This document shows positions 18,794-26,412 of a stretch of 64,000 nucleotides of DNA, piece after piece; the first letter of the stretch is position 1; each line of letters begins with the position of its first letter. Position numbers and translations under genes: made by a program. Origin of the DNA: Streptomyces sp. cg36 (lineage in GTDB: Bacteria > Actinomycetota > Actinomycetes > Streptomycetales > Streptomycetaceae); NCBI RefSeq assembly GCF_041080675.1, contig NZ_CP163520.1:310001-374000 (forward strand). The letters are read 5' to 3'. The notes beneath the pieces were generated by a model. It saw nothing but the letters and a program-made list of their open reading frames with translations. It did no database searches and was not told the origin of the DNA.

Positions 18794-19203
18794 GCGTCCT
18801 CCCACGCAGGGACGGAGGGAGCGGGCGCCGAGCCGTGCCCGAGCAGGGCGAGGGCACGCTCGACGTCCAGGGCGGTGTCCAGGCCGGGCAGGGTGAGTCC
18901 GAGCTCGACCAGGGTGATGGCCACGGCGGGCCGCATCCCGGCCACCACGGTGCGGGTGGCCAGCAGCCTCGCGCTGGAGGCGATCTCGGCCAGGATCCGG
19001 CCCAGGAACGAGTCGACGATCTCCACCCCGGAGATGTCGATCACCACGCCGGTCACATGGCTGTGGGCGATGCGCTCGGTGAGGTCGGACTGGAGCTGCT
19101 CGGCCGTCCCGTCGTACAACTCGCCCTGGAGCGTGACCAGGAGGAGGCTCCCCAGGGCCAGCACCGGCACCTGGGCGGGGGATCCCGAGGGCAGTCCGTT
19201 CAC
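18790..19203 (-). CDS. rsbS: STAS-domain anti-anti-sigma scaffold RsbS
   Basis: A 137-residue single STAS domain. VVIDISGVEIVDSFLGRILAE contains the Ser expected to be phosphorylated by RsbT. GTG 19203 overlaps the rsbR stop (GTGA). In the known complex RsbS forms the stressosome core with RsbR. Confidence 0.9.
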   Translation of the reverse strand: MNGLPSGSPAQVPVLALGSLLLVTLQGELYDGTAEQLQSDLTERIAHSHVTGVVIDISGVEIVDSFLGRILAEIASSARLLATRTVVAGMRPAVAITLVELGLTLPGLDTALDVERALALLGHGSAPAPSVPAWEDA

Positions 19204-20111
19204 TGCGGGCCCGCTCCGCCGGGCGTGCCGGAGCTGACCACGACGCCCTGCCGGCGCAGCGCGTACGCCAGGGCGTCGGCCAGGGTGGCGTGGGTGACGA
19301 CGGTGCCGAGGTCGATGCCCAGGTGGACGATGGTCTGCGCGATGGCCGGGCGGATGCCGGACACCAGGCATTCCGCGCCCATCAGACGGGCGGCGGCCAC
19401 GGTCTTCATGAGGTGCTGGGCCACCAGCGAGTCGACCGTGGGGACTCCGGTGATGTCGAGGATGGCGTACCGGGCCCGCTGCGCGACGATCGCGTCCAGC
19501 AGGTTCTCCATCACCACCTGGCTGCGCGCGCTGTCCAGGGTGCCGATCAGCGGCACGGCGACGACGCTCTCCCACAGCTGGATCACCGGTGTGGCGACCT
19601 CCAGGAGCTGCTGGCGCTGCCGCTCGATCAGCTCCTGCCCGGAGCTGAGGGCCGTCTCCATGACGACCAGCCGGAGCGTGCCCATCAGCAGGGCCAGCGC
19701 GAGCGCGCACTGCCGCGCCTCGTCGCCGGCCGGGTCCTCGAACTCCTCGCGCAGCAGGGCGTCGACGGGCCCGCGCAGCGCCGCGACCTCGTCGGCGATC
19801 TGCGCCGCGGTCGCCCCGGTGCGCGCCAAGGAGGCCGCCATCCGCTGGAGTTGTTCGCGTACGGGGAGGAAGCCGGGCGCCGTGATGTCCTCCAGGCGAC
19901 GGGACGCGGCCACCGTGGACAGCGCGTCCACGACGGCTTTGCCCGCTTCCACCGCCTCGTCGCGGGAGAGCGTGAACACCGTACGGAACAGGGCCGCGTC
20001 GGCCCATCGCTGGGCGATCTGCTCCTGGCGGCGCCCCAGGAAGTCGGCGGTCCGTGCCGCCGCTGCCTCCTGGGCCGCCTGGTGGGCCGCGTCCGGTTCC
20101 GGCGCCTGCAT
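19200..20111 (-). CDS. rsbR: Stressosome co-antagonist RsbR
   Basis: A 303-residue protein. An all-helical N-terminal sensory part (1-180) is joined to a C-terminal STAS domain, where ILDITGVPTVDSLVAQH carries the conserved phospho-acceptor Thr. The N-terminal domain is not clearly a globin or PAS, so the signal is unknown. ATG 20111 sits close behind GAGGGAG. It is the first gene of the five-gene operon; the region upstream carries two inverted repeats. Confidence 0.9.
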   Translation of the reverse strand: MQAPEPDAAHQAAQEAAAARTADFLGRRQEQIAQRWADAALFRTVFTLSRDEAVEAGKAVVDALSTVAASRRLEDITAPGFLPVREQLQRMAASLARTGATAAQIADEVAALRGPVDALLREEFEDPAGDEARQCALALALLMGTLRLVVMETALSSGQELIERQRQQLLEVATPVIQLWESVVAVPLIGTLDSARSQVVMENLLDAIVAQRARYAILDITGVPTVDSLVAQHLMKTVAAARLMGAECLVSGIRPAIAQTIVHLGIDLGTVVTHATLADALAYALRRQGVVVSSGTPGGAGPQ

Positions 20112-20137
20112 ACGTCTCCCTCGTCCTGTGGGTCCCG

Positions 20138-20210
20138 GGCCCGCCGTCCGGCGGGCCATCCGACAATTATTGCCGCATGACAAACATTAGCGGCGGGGTT
20201 TGGTGCAAAC
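20138..20210 (-). promoter_or_regulatory. rsb operon control region with hairpin and two inverted repeats
   Basis: A GC hairpin (20138-20145 with 20150-20157) lies in the predicted leader of rsbR and may terminate the upstream phosphatase gene. Farther up are CAATtATTG (20164-20172) and GTTTGgtgCAAAC (20198-20210), two perfect AT-rich inverted repeats that stand out in this GC-rich DNA. They are good operator candidates, perhaps for the flanking MarR proteins. No clear GTTT/GGGTAT sigma-B-type promoter was recognised. Confidence 0.4.
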
Positions 20211-20254
20211 AACCGTGTGATCGTCAACGGGCGGACCGGGGTACGAGATACGGC

Positions 20255-21433
20255 TCACGTCGACCGCCCCCGCCAGTCCAGGCAGACCACCAGCGCGTCG
20301 TCGTCGGGCAGGTTCTTGCCGCGGTGCCCGGCCAGTTCGCGCAGTATGGCCCTGGGCACCTCGGCCGCCGGCAGCAGCCGGGTGGCCGTGATCGCCCGCG
20401 CCAGCGCGGCGTCCCCGTAGGTCTCGCCCACCGGCGAGGCCACCGAGTACACCCCGTCGCTGACGAAGATGAGCCGGTCGCCCGGCTCCGCCTGGAACTC
20501 CTGCGTCACATAGTCGGTCTCCTCGAACATGCCCAGCGGCAACTGGGCGTCGAAGTGGACGCGTTCCACCACGCCGTCGCGCAGCCGCAGCAGCTGCGGG
20601 GAACCGGCGTCCACCACCCACGCCCGCCCCGAGGCCAGATCGAAGTCGAGCATGAGCACCGAGAGATAGCAGCGCCCCCGGTAGTGCGCGTAGACCGCCT
20701 GGTCGGCGAGCGCGGCCTGGTCGGCGAGGCCGATGCCCGCGCGCCGGGCGTTGCGCAGGGCGTTGACCGCCAGGTTCGTCAGCAGCGAAGCCTCTATCCC
20801 CTCCCCCATGCCGTTGGAGACGTACAGCGTGAACCGGTCGGCCGTCGCCGACCAGTCGAAGTTGTCGCCGAAGATCGCGTACGCCGGTTCCAGCTGCGCC
20901 CCCAGTTCGTACTCGGGACGGGCGCAGGAGCGGCCCGGCAGCAGCTGCCACTGCATCTCGGCCGCCAGGGTGAGCCGGTCCTTGCGCCGCGCCTGGAGAT
21001 ACAGGTCCGTGTCCCGCTCGGCGACGACGACCTCGTGCCCCAGCATTTCGGCGATCTGCGCCAGCTCCGCCAGGCAGTCGGCGACCTGCTCCTCGCCCGC
21101 GAACGCCACCGTCAGCACGCCGAGCCGGTCACCGCGCACGGTGACGGGCAGATGGACCCGCAGGGGGCCGCCGTCCGCGCCCTCGACGAAGGGCTCCTGG
21201 GCCCCGAAGGCCCGCCCGGCCGGGCTGCTGTGCGCCGACACCGGCTCCAGCGTGTGCGGCAGTACGGACACGGGCTGCAGCACCGTGAGGCCGTAGTCGG
21301 CCATGAAGAGCTCGACGGAGTCCGCCGCGTACTGCTCGATCAGCACACGACGGACCGCGTCGAGAAGCTCATGGGGCGCCGCCGTGCGCAGGGCACGCTC
21401 TGCTGACACATATCTGTTCACGATCGGGAACAC
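20255..21433 (-). CDS. SpoIIE-type PP2C phosphatase with N-terminal sensor domain
   Basis: A 392-residue protein with a GAF-like N-terminal half (1-160) and a C-terminal phosphatase (FGDNFDW, SNGMGEGIEASL, LIFVSDGVYS, PDDDALVVCLDW). The central motif reads NGMGEG rather than DGxGHG, so one metal ligand is altered; activity should be tested rather than assumed. GTG 21433 is chosen for the AAGGG behind it; an upstream ATG at 21469 lacks one. It lies upstream of the rsb operon on the same strand, separated by the rsbR control region. Confidence 0.82.
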   Translation of the reverse strand: MFPIVNRYVSAERALRTAAPHELLDAVRRVLIEQYAADSVELFMADYGLTVLQPVSVLPHTLEPVSAHSSPAGRAFGAQEPFVEGADGGPLRVHLPVTVRGDRLGVLTVAFAGEEQVADCLAELAQIAEMLGHEVVVAERDTDLYLQARRKDRLTLAAEMQWQLLPGRSCARPEYELGAQLEPAYAIFGDNFDWSATADRFTLYVSNGMGEGIEASLLTNLAVNALRNARRAGIGLADQAALADQAVYAHYRGRCYLSVLMLDFDLASGRAWVVDAGSPQLLRLRDGVVERVHFDAQLPLGMFEETDYVTQEFQAEPGDRLIFVSDGVYSVASPVGETYGDAALARAITATRLLPAAEVPRAILRELAGHRGKNLPDDDALVVCLDWRGRST

Positions 21434-21574
21434 CAAGCCCTTCCAAGTAGAGGCACATATCGGAAACAAGCTATGAAATGGGGTGATTCAATTACGCCGG
21501 AACATCGACTCATCTCGCGCCGACGACACTCCTAGTAGGCTGGCCACCATCCCAGCGCCTGCGAGAGTGTGACT

Positions 21575-22054
21575 GTGACCGCCTTCCGCCCCCGCCCCGT
21601 GCCGAACGAGATCGCGCGCGTGACCTCCACGGCCGCGGAGCTCCTGGAAGTCCTGTGGGGCAGAGCCTCCACCGCACCGGCCTCCGCGTCCCAGCTGCGC
21701 GTGCTCCTCGTCCTGGAGCACCGCAACGGCATCAACCTGCGCACCCTCGCCGACTTCCTGGCCTCCACACCGCCCTCGACCAGCCGTCTGTGCGACCGGC
21801 TCCAGGCCACCGGCTTCATCGAGCGCGAAACCAGCCCCACCGACCGGCGCGAGGTCCGCCTGCACCTCAGCAGCCGGGGCCAGGCGTTCCTCACCGACCT
21901 GCGCGCCCGCCGGGAGCGCGCCGTGCAGGCGGTCCTGGAGCAGATGCCCAGCGCCGAGCGGGCCGCGCTGCTGCGCGGCCTGGAGGCGTTCTGCGCCGCG
22001 GCCGAGGCGCAGATGCACGACGGCTCCGAGGACGCCGACAGCCGTACGGCCTGA
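21575..22054 (+). CDS. MarR-family transcriptional regulator
   Basis: A winged-helix regulator of about 159 residues: LRTLADFLASTPPSTSRLCDRLQATGFIER is the HTH and RREVRLHLSSRG the wing. It is similar to the regulator at 14884-15390, and the two bracket the stressosome genes. It is divergent from the phosphatase at 20255-21433, which it may control. GTG 21575 is eight bases after GAGA; GTG 21569 is an alternative. Confidence 0.85.
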   Translation: MTAFRPRPVPNEIARVTSTAAELLEVLWGRASTAPASASQLRVLLVLEHRNGINLRTLADFLASTPPSTSRLCDRLQATGFIERETSPTDRREVRLHLSSRGQAFLTDLRARRERAVQAVLEQMPSAERAALLRGLEAFCAAAEAQMHDGSEDADSRTA

Positions 22055-22514
22055 CGGTCCCCGCACGGTAGCCGTCCGGCCCGACCGGCCCGGCCCAGTC
22101 CCCGTACGGCCCGGCCCGGCGCGAAACCGCCGGCCGCCCGCGTGAACCGACGACCGGCACACGTCGCCGCCCGGACCCGCCGCACCATCGCACGCCCTTT
22201 CCCGCGCACGGTCCGCACGGCTCCTTCAGCACTTGGGCTTTTAGTTGTCCTACGGCAACTATTCACTCTCCGCCACCCTCTCACACCGCATCCGTGTACC
22301 CCCTGTCGCCACACCCCTTACCTCTTGTGGGCAAGATCTCGTGGCGGCAGGGGGGCGCGGAAGTGCGCCCGGCGCGCACGACCGGCGCGGGGCGGGCGGA
22401 GGACAACCGCGGGCCCGCCCGGGTCCGGCTCCGGAATCACCCGACGCCTGCATCCGTGGCCGGGCCGCCGCGGAGGACACCCGCTCCCCCACGGCGGCCC
22501 GGGACGGCGCCCGC
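22055..22514. other. Non-coding gap with a candidate MarR-type operator
   Basis: No gene was identified in these 460 bp. The notable element is TAGTTG-N8-CAACTA at 22242-22261 inside a locally AT-rich patch, a perfect 6-bp inverted repeat of MarR-box size. Nothing else stands out; the ORFs reading across it look like antisense shadows of the monooxygenase. Confidence 0.4.
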
Positions 22515-23951
22515 TCAGCGAGGCTCGCCGAACCAGCCCTCAAGCGCCGGTTCCAGATCGGCCGCGCCCACCCAGCACACATAACCGTCCGGGCGGATCA
22601 GCATCGGCTCGGTCCGAGCGCCCTGGAAGGTGCGGTCCACCCGGTCCGACCAGGGAGCGGCGGTCTCCGCCAGCGCGTCGGCCGGGTCCAGCAGGACGCC
22701 GCGCCCCGAGCGCAGCAGTTCGTGCACGCGGACCCGGCCGAGGCGCAGATCCGGCACCGGCCGGCCGATCAGTGGATGGATTGCGCTGCCCGGCATCGGA
22801 TAGCGGAGGGCCATCCCCGACATCACATCCGCGAGACGGTGCTGGACTTCCGGCAGCTGGGCCAGGTCCATGAACGTCTCGCGGGCGGCCAGCACCTCCG
22901 GATCGCGGGTTCCGGCCCAGTCCATCAGCAGACTCTGCGCCCGGACGTTGCGCAGCACGGCGGCCCCGGCCGGATGCCGCTCCTCGTGATACGTGTCCAG
23001 GAGGTCCTTCGGCGCCCAGCCGTGCACGGCGGCGCCGAGCTTCCAGCCGAGGTTGAACGCGTCCTGCATTCCGGTGTTCATGCCCTGCGCGCCGAGCGGA
23101 AGATGCACATGGGCCGCGTCACCCGCCAGGAACACCCGCCCGTGCCGGTACTGCTCGGCCTGCCGCGACGCATTGGTGATGCGGCGGGCATAGCGCAGTT
23201 CGAGCAGCTGGACCGCCGTTCCGAACACGGTGTTCAGGCCCCGGCGGACCTCGTCCTCGGTGACCGGGGTCTCCCTCGGCCGCAACTGGTCCGGCCCGCC
23301 GAGGACCAGTCGGCGCAGCTGCCTGCCCCGCCCGTCGACGCCGAGCGGGAACACCGCCGCCCAGTGCCCGTCCCCCTTCCAGGTGTGCGCCGCGTCCGGC
23401 TCGGTACCGCCCAGCCGCACATCGGCGGCCGTGATCGTCAACGTACCCGGCTCACCGGGGAACCCGGCCCGCAGCAGCGACCGTACGGTGCTGTGGGCGC
23501 CGTCGGCGGCGACGAGGTAACGGGCGCGCAGGGCGGCGCCGTTCGTGAAGACCGCGTCGACGCCGGACTCGTCCTGGGAGAGTCCGGCCAGTTCGTGCCC
23601 CCGCCGCACGTGGAGGCCGTGGGCGGCGAGGTGCTCCTCGAAGAACCCCTCGATCACCGCCTGCGGCACGGTCCGCCACGGAAGGTGATGGCGGTTGGAG
23701 TCGAACGGGAGGGGCACCCCGGCGAAGTGGCCCAGGGTGACGCGGTGGTCTCCGGTGGCCAGCAGGGGCTCCAGCAGCCCTCGCTGGTCGAGGGCCTCCA
23801 GGGTGCGGGACTGCACGCCACCCGCCTTGGACAGTTCCGTGCGCCGCTCCAGCCTGTCGACGAGCACGGTCGAAACCCCCGCCGTCAGCAGCTCGTTGGC
23901 CAGCGTCATTCCGGTCGGACCGGCGCCGACGATGAGTACATCGGTGTCCAC
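22515..23951 (-). CDS. FAD-dependent aromatic monooxygenase (PheA/TfdB type)
   Basis: A 478-residue class A flavoprotein hydroxylase. It has the FAD motif TDVLIVGAGPTGMTLANELL at the N-terminus, the DG motif YLVAADGAHSTVR near residue 155, and GRVFLAGDAAHVHLPLGAQGMNTGMQDAFNL near residue 270. The C-terminal thioredoxin-like domain ends with RPDGYVCWVG. Family members hydroxylate phenols, polyketides or drugs such as rifampicin; the substrate here is unknown. GTG 23951 follows AGGAGAG. The divergent AsnC gene is probably its regulator. Confidence 0.9.
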   Translation of the reverse strand: MDTDVLIVGAGPTGMTLANELLTAGVSTVLVDRLERRTELSKAGGVQSRTLEALDQRGLLEPLLATGDHRVTLGHFAGVPLPFDSNRHHLPWRTVPQAVIEGFFEEHLAAHGLHVRRGHELAGLSQDESGVDAVFTNGAALRARYLVAADGAHSTVRSLLRAGFPGEPGTLTITAADVRLGGTEPDAAHTWKGDGHWAAVFPLGVDGRGRQLRRLVLGGPDQLRPRETPVTEDEVRRGLNTVFGTAVQLLELRYARRITNASRQAEQYRHGRVFLAGDAAHVHLPLGAQGMNTGMQDAFNLGWKLGAAVHGWAPKDLLDTYHEERHPAGAAVLRNVRAQSLLMDWAGTRDPEVLAARETFMDLAQLPEVQHRLADVMSGMALRYPMPGSAIHPLIGRPVPDLRLGRVRVHELLRSGRGVLLDPADALAETAAPWSDRVDRTFQGARTEPMLIRPDGYVCWVGAADLEPALEGWFGEPR

Positions 23952-24066
23952 AATCTCTCCTCTGGCTGTGCCGATCAGGACAGAAACCACGCTGCTTCAG
24001 CCGAGCCGCGCCAGCCAGAAACCCCCTCCATTGCGTCGATATCTGACACGCCTTACCGTCGGCCCG

Positions 24067-25032
24067 GTGGAATCCGACTACGACGAGCTGGACCGGCGAC
24101 TCGTACACGCCCTGCAGATCGACGGCCGGGCCCCGTTCAGCGCCATCGCCGAGGTTCTCGGTGTGTCGGACCGCACCATCGCCCGCCGCTACGCCCGTCT
24201 GCGGTCGGCCGGGGCGGTACGGGTGCTCGGCGGGATCGACACCACCTCGCTGGGCGCCGTCCTGTGGTCGCTGCGGGTGCGCTGCGCGCCCGCAGCCTCG
24301 CTCCCGGTCGCCGAAGCGCTGGCCAGACGCCCCGACACCTCGTGGGTGAGCCTCAGCTCCGGCGGCACCCAGATCACCTGCGTGGTCCGGAGCGAGAGCA
24401 GGGTCGACAGCGAGGCGCTGCTGCTGGCCAAGCTCCCGCGCACCCCGCGCGTGGAGGGCGTGACCGCGCACCCACTCCTGCACGCCTTCTACGGCGGCCC
24501 GGACAGCCTCGTCGGCAAACTCGGCTCGCTGGACGAGGAGGAGATCGCGCGGCTGCGCCCGCCCCCGGTTCCGTGTCGGAGCGGACGCATACGTCTGGGA
24601 TCCGGTGACCGCAGGCTCCTCGCCCGGCTCGCCGTCGACGGCCGGGCCGGGCTGGAGGAGCTGGCGTCGGCGACCGGCTGGTCGCCGACCACGGTCCGGC
24701 GCCGGATGACGGAGCTGCGCGCGCACGGCCTGCTCTATCTCGACCTCGACGTGGACTGGCGCATGTTCGGTGCGCACGCCCGCACCCTGCTCTGGCTCGC
24801 GGTGGCGCCCGCGCATCTGGAGGAGGCCGGGCAGGCGCTGGCCGGACATCCGGAGATCGCGTTCGCCGCCGCCACGACGGGCCCGACCAACCTGTACGCG
24901 AGCGTGGTGTGCGCGGACCAGCAGGAGCTGTACCGGTATCTGACCACGCGGGTCGCCGCCCTCCCGGCCGTCACCCACCTCGAAACGGCACCGGTGATCA
25001 GGACCGTCAAGCAGGCGGCGAACAGGGCCTAG
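24067..25032 (+). CDS. Double-module Lrp/AsnC regulator
   Basis: A 321-residue protein made of two AsnC units in tandem. HTH 1 is ALQIDGRAPFSAIAEVLGVSDRTIARR (near residues 15-40) with its effector domain, and HTH 2 is LEELASATGWSPTTVRRRMTELR (near 198-220) with a second RAM-like domain. Such fused forms are common in actinobacteria. It is divergent from the FAD monooxygenase across 115 bp, suggesting control of that gene in response to a small molecule. GTG 24067 has no strong ribosome site. Confidence 0.87.
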   Translation: MESDYDELDRRLVHALQIDGRAPFSAIAEVLGVSDRTIARRYARLRSAGAVRVLGGIDTTSLGAVLWSLRVRCAPAASLPVAEALARRPDTSWVSLSSGGTQITCVVRSESRVDSEALLLAKLPRTPRVEGVTAHPLLHAFYGGPDSLVGKLGSLDEEEIARLRPPPVPCRSGRIRLGSGDRRLLARLAVDGRAGLEELASATGWSPTTVRRRMTELRAHGLLYLDLDVDWRMFGAHARTLLWLAVAPAHLEEAGQALAGHPEIAFAAATTGPTNLYASVVCADQQELYRYLTTRVAALPAVTHLETAPVIRTVKQAANRA

Positions 25033-25082
25033 CGGCCGATCTTGATCGGCACCCACGGATCGGCACGCCCGGGACGCGTCTC

Positions 25083-25304
25083 TCAGGGCTGGGTGTGGAA
25101 GTAGTCCCCCATGGAGGGCGGCATGTTGTGCTGGGCGAAGGTGCCGAAGGACTGCCGGTCGCGGTATGCCTGCTGGCGCCGCGCCTCCTCGATGAGCAGC
25201 CCCTCCGCATGGTCCGTCGATCCGTTGCCCCGCCGCAGCACCACCCATACGAGGGTGATCACCACGGCCACGAGCACTCCGAGAAACACAGCGAGCGTCA
25301 CCAT
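25083..25304 (-). CDS. Small single-pass membrane protein
   Basis: About 73 residues. Residues 3-25 are one hydrophobic helix, followed by RRGNG and a charged, Gln-rich cytosolic tail with SFGTFAQHNMPPSMGDYF. ATG 25304 lies six bases after a GGGGG run. Function unknown. It is probably a real gene because of the clean N-in helix with positive residues after it. Confidence 0.6.
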   Translation of the reverse strand: MVTLAVFLGVLVAVVITLVWVVLRRGNGSTDHAEGLLIEEARRQQAYRDRQSFGTFAQHNMPPSMGDYFHTQP

Positions 25305-25370
25305 CACAAACCCCCGTGCAAAACCTGGCCTTCGACCGTCTGGCTCTTCCTACCCTCTATCCATTGTCCT

Positions 25371-25508
25371 TCACCGGAACGCCTCCTCAAACGCCGCCAA
25401 CTCGCCGCCTTCGACGCACGACTGGCAGCCCCGCACCAGCGGACACGCGGAGGCCGGCTCTACGGTTCCGCCGCTCGGCGACGCGGACTGATCCCTGTCG
25501 TTGCTCAC
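25371..25508 (-). CDS. Possible 45-residue Cys-containing peptide
   Basis: A short ORF from GTG 25508 whose C-terminal part has natural composition and three cysteines (CPLVRGCQSCVEGGELAAF). The ribosome site is weak, and no homologue is known to me. It lies 66 bp upstream of the small membrane protein gene on the same strand and might be cotranscribed with it. Confidence 0.35.
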   Translation of the reverse strand: MSNDRDQSASPSGGTVEPASACPLVRGCQSCVEGGELAAFEEAFR

Positions 25509-25581
25509 GTCCGGCGCCGGCCATCCCGGCCGCCGCGCGGGCGGCCGGGTGCCCACCGGGTTTCCGGAGGTGGTCGTCAGG

Positions 25582-25824
25582 TCAGTGACGGACCCAGAGG
25601 ACGATGATGTCCTGGCGGGTGGAGCTGAGCGGCTCGCAGAAGAAGATCGGGCCCCAGACCCGGTATCCGGCCTGGCCGGCGGCCTGGCAGTCGGCGTACG
25701 ACGTGTGGTGGCTGATCGGGGAGAAGTCGGGGCCGGGGTTGGCCTGGGCCGCACCGGCGGTGGTGAGCGCGAGGGCTCCGGCGGTGGCGGCGGTGGCGAG
25801 AGCGGCTGCTGCGCGACGGTACAT
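25582..25824 (-). CDS. Small secreted protein, two cysteines
   Basis: An 80-residue precursor behind a strong AGGAGG. Residues 1-28 are a signal peptide ending GAAQA. The mature 52 residues have Cys46 and Cys63, which can form one disulfide, with TSYADCQAAG and VWGPIFFCEP. Small streptomycete secreted proteins of this shape are common and uncharacterised. Its upstream region contains a 34-bp perfect palindrome. Confidence 0.75.
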   Translation of the reverse strand: MYRRAAAALATAATAGALALTTAGAAQANPGPDFSPISHHTSYADCQAAGQAGYRVWGPIFFCEPLSSTRQDIIVLWVRH

Positions 25825-25886
25825 GGCATGTCCTCCTGAAAAGCCGGGACGCCCGACAGAGTGCCTGACGATGCGATGCGGTCCTG

Positions 25887-25920
25887 CGTTCGTGCCCGGC
25901 TGCGCAGCCGGGCACGAACG
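25887..25920. repeat. 34-bp perfect palindrome
   Basis: Two 17-bp arms (CGTTCGTGCCCGGCTGC and its exact complement) abut with no spacer. The site lies between the divergent starts of the small secreted protein (25824, minus) and the Trypco1 gene (26056, plus). It is therefore not an ordinary terminator of a gene called here. It could be an operator, a 5'-UTR hairpin of the secreted-protein mRNA, or a relic of a mobile element. Confidence 0.7.
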
Positions 25921-26055
25921 TACCTTCACCAGCACGGCCGCACAATAGGTCTAGGCCAATTTATGAGGCCGCTCACGACTCCCCCAAGTGGCTGCGGATT
26001 CAGGCCAGTTGGCACTACCCTGCGTGCTGGTTCGGCTACCAACCGGAGGGGTGTC

Positions 26056-26412
26056 GTGGACCAGTTCGGGAGCGCGGGACAACCGGATCGCACCGTGGAC
26101 CAGCCGGTCCCGGTGGACATCGACGGTCACACCGTCTACATGGTCGTACGCGAGCTGCACGACACGTACGGCGAGGAACAGGAGATTTCCGGCCGTGTCC
26201 ACCGGCGTCTCGACGAGGCGCTCGCAGGGCTCACGAGCACGGCACGCGCGGTCGTGAGCCGGCTTCGGCAGACCGAAGCCTCGCGCGTCAAGGTGCAGTT
26301 CGGCTGTGAGTTCGCGCTCGAATCGGGCTCCGTCGTCGCCGTGGTCGGCAAGGCCCGTACGTCGTCCGCCTTCACCGTGGAGCTGGAATGGGAACAGCCG
26401 CCCCCGCGCTGA
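26056..26412 (+). CDS. Trypco1 (CU044_2847-type) partner of a trypsin-NACHT protein
   Basis: A 118-residue small beta-rich protein. It has VDIDGHTVYMVV near the N-terminus, a central helix (HRRLDEALAGLTSTARAVVSRL) and VKVQFGCEFALESG plus ELEW at the end, matching the trypsin-co-occurring domain family as I remember it. GTG 26056 follows GGAGGGG. It overlaps the next gene by 25 bp, so the two are tightly coupled. In the proposed conflict systems this domain is an adaptor or regulator of the protease-NTPase; that role is by association only. Confidence 0.8.
   Translation: MDQFGSAGQPDRTVDQPVPVDIDGHTVYMVVRELHDTYGEEQEISGRVHRRLDEALAGLTSTARAVVSRLRQTEASRVKVQFGCEFALESGSVVAVVGKARTSSAFTVELEWEQPPPR

Noticed and set aside
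25887..25920. Reading the 34-bp palindrome as an insertion-sequence end
   Set aside because: No second copy, transposase or target duplication is visible in the window.
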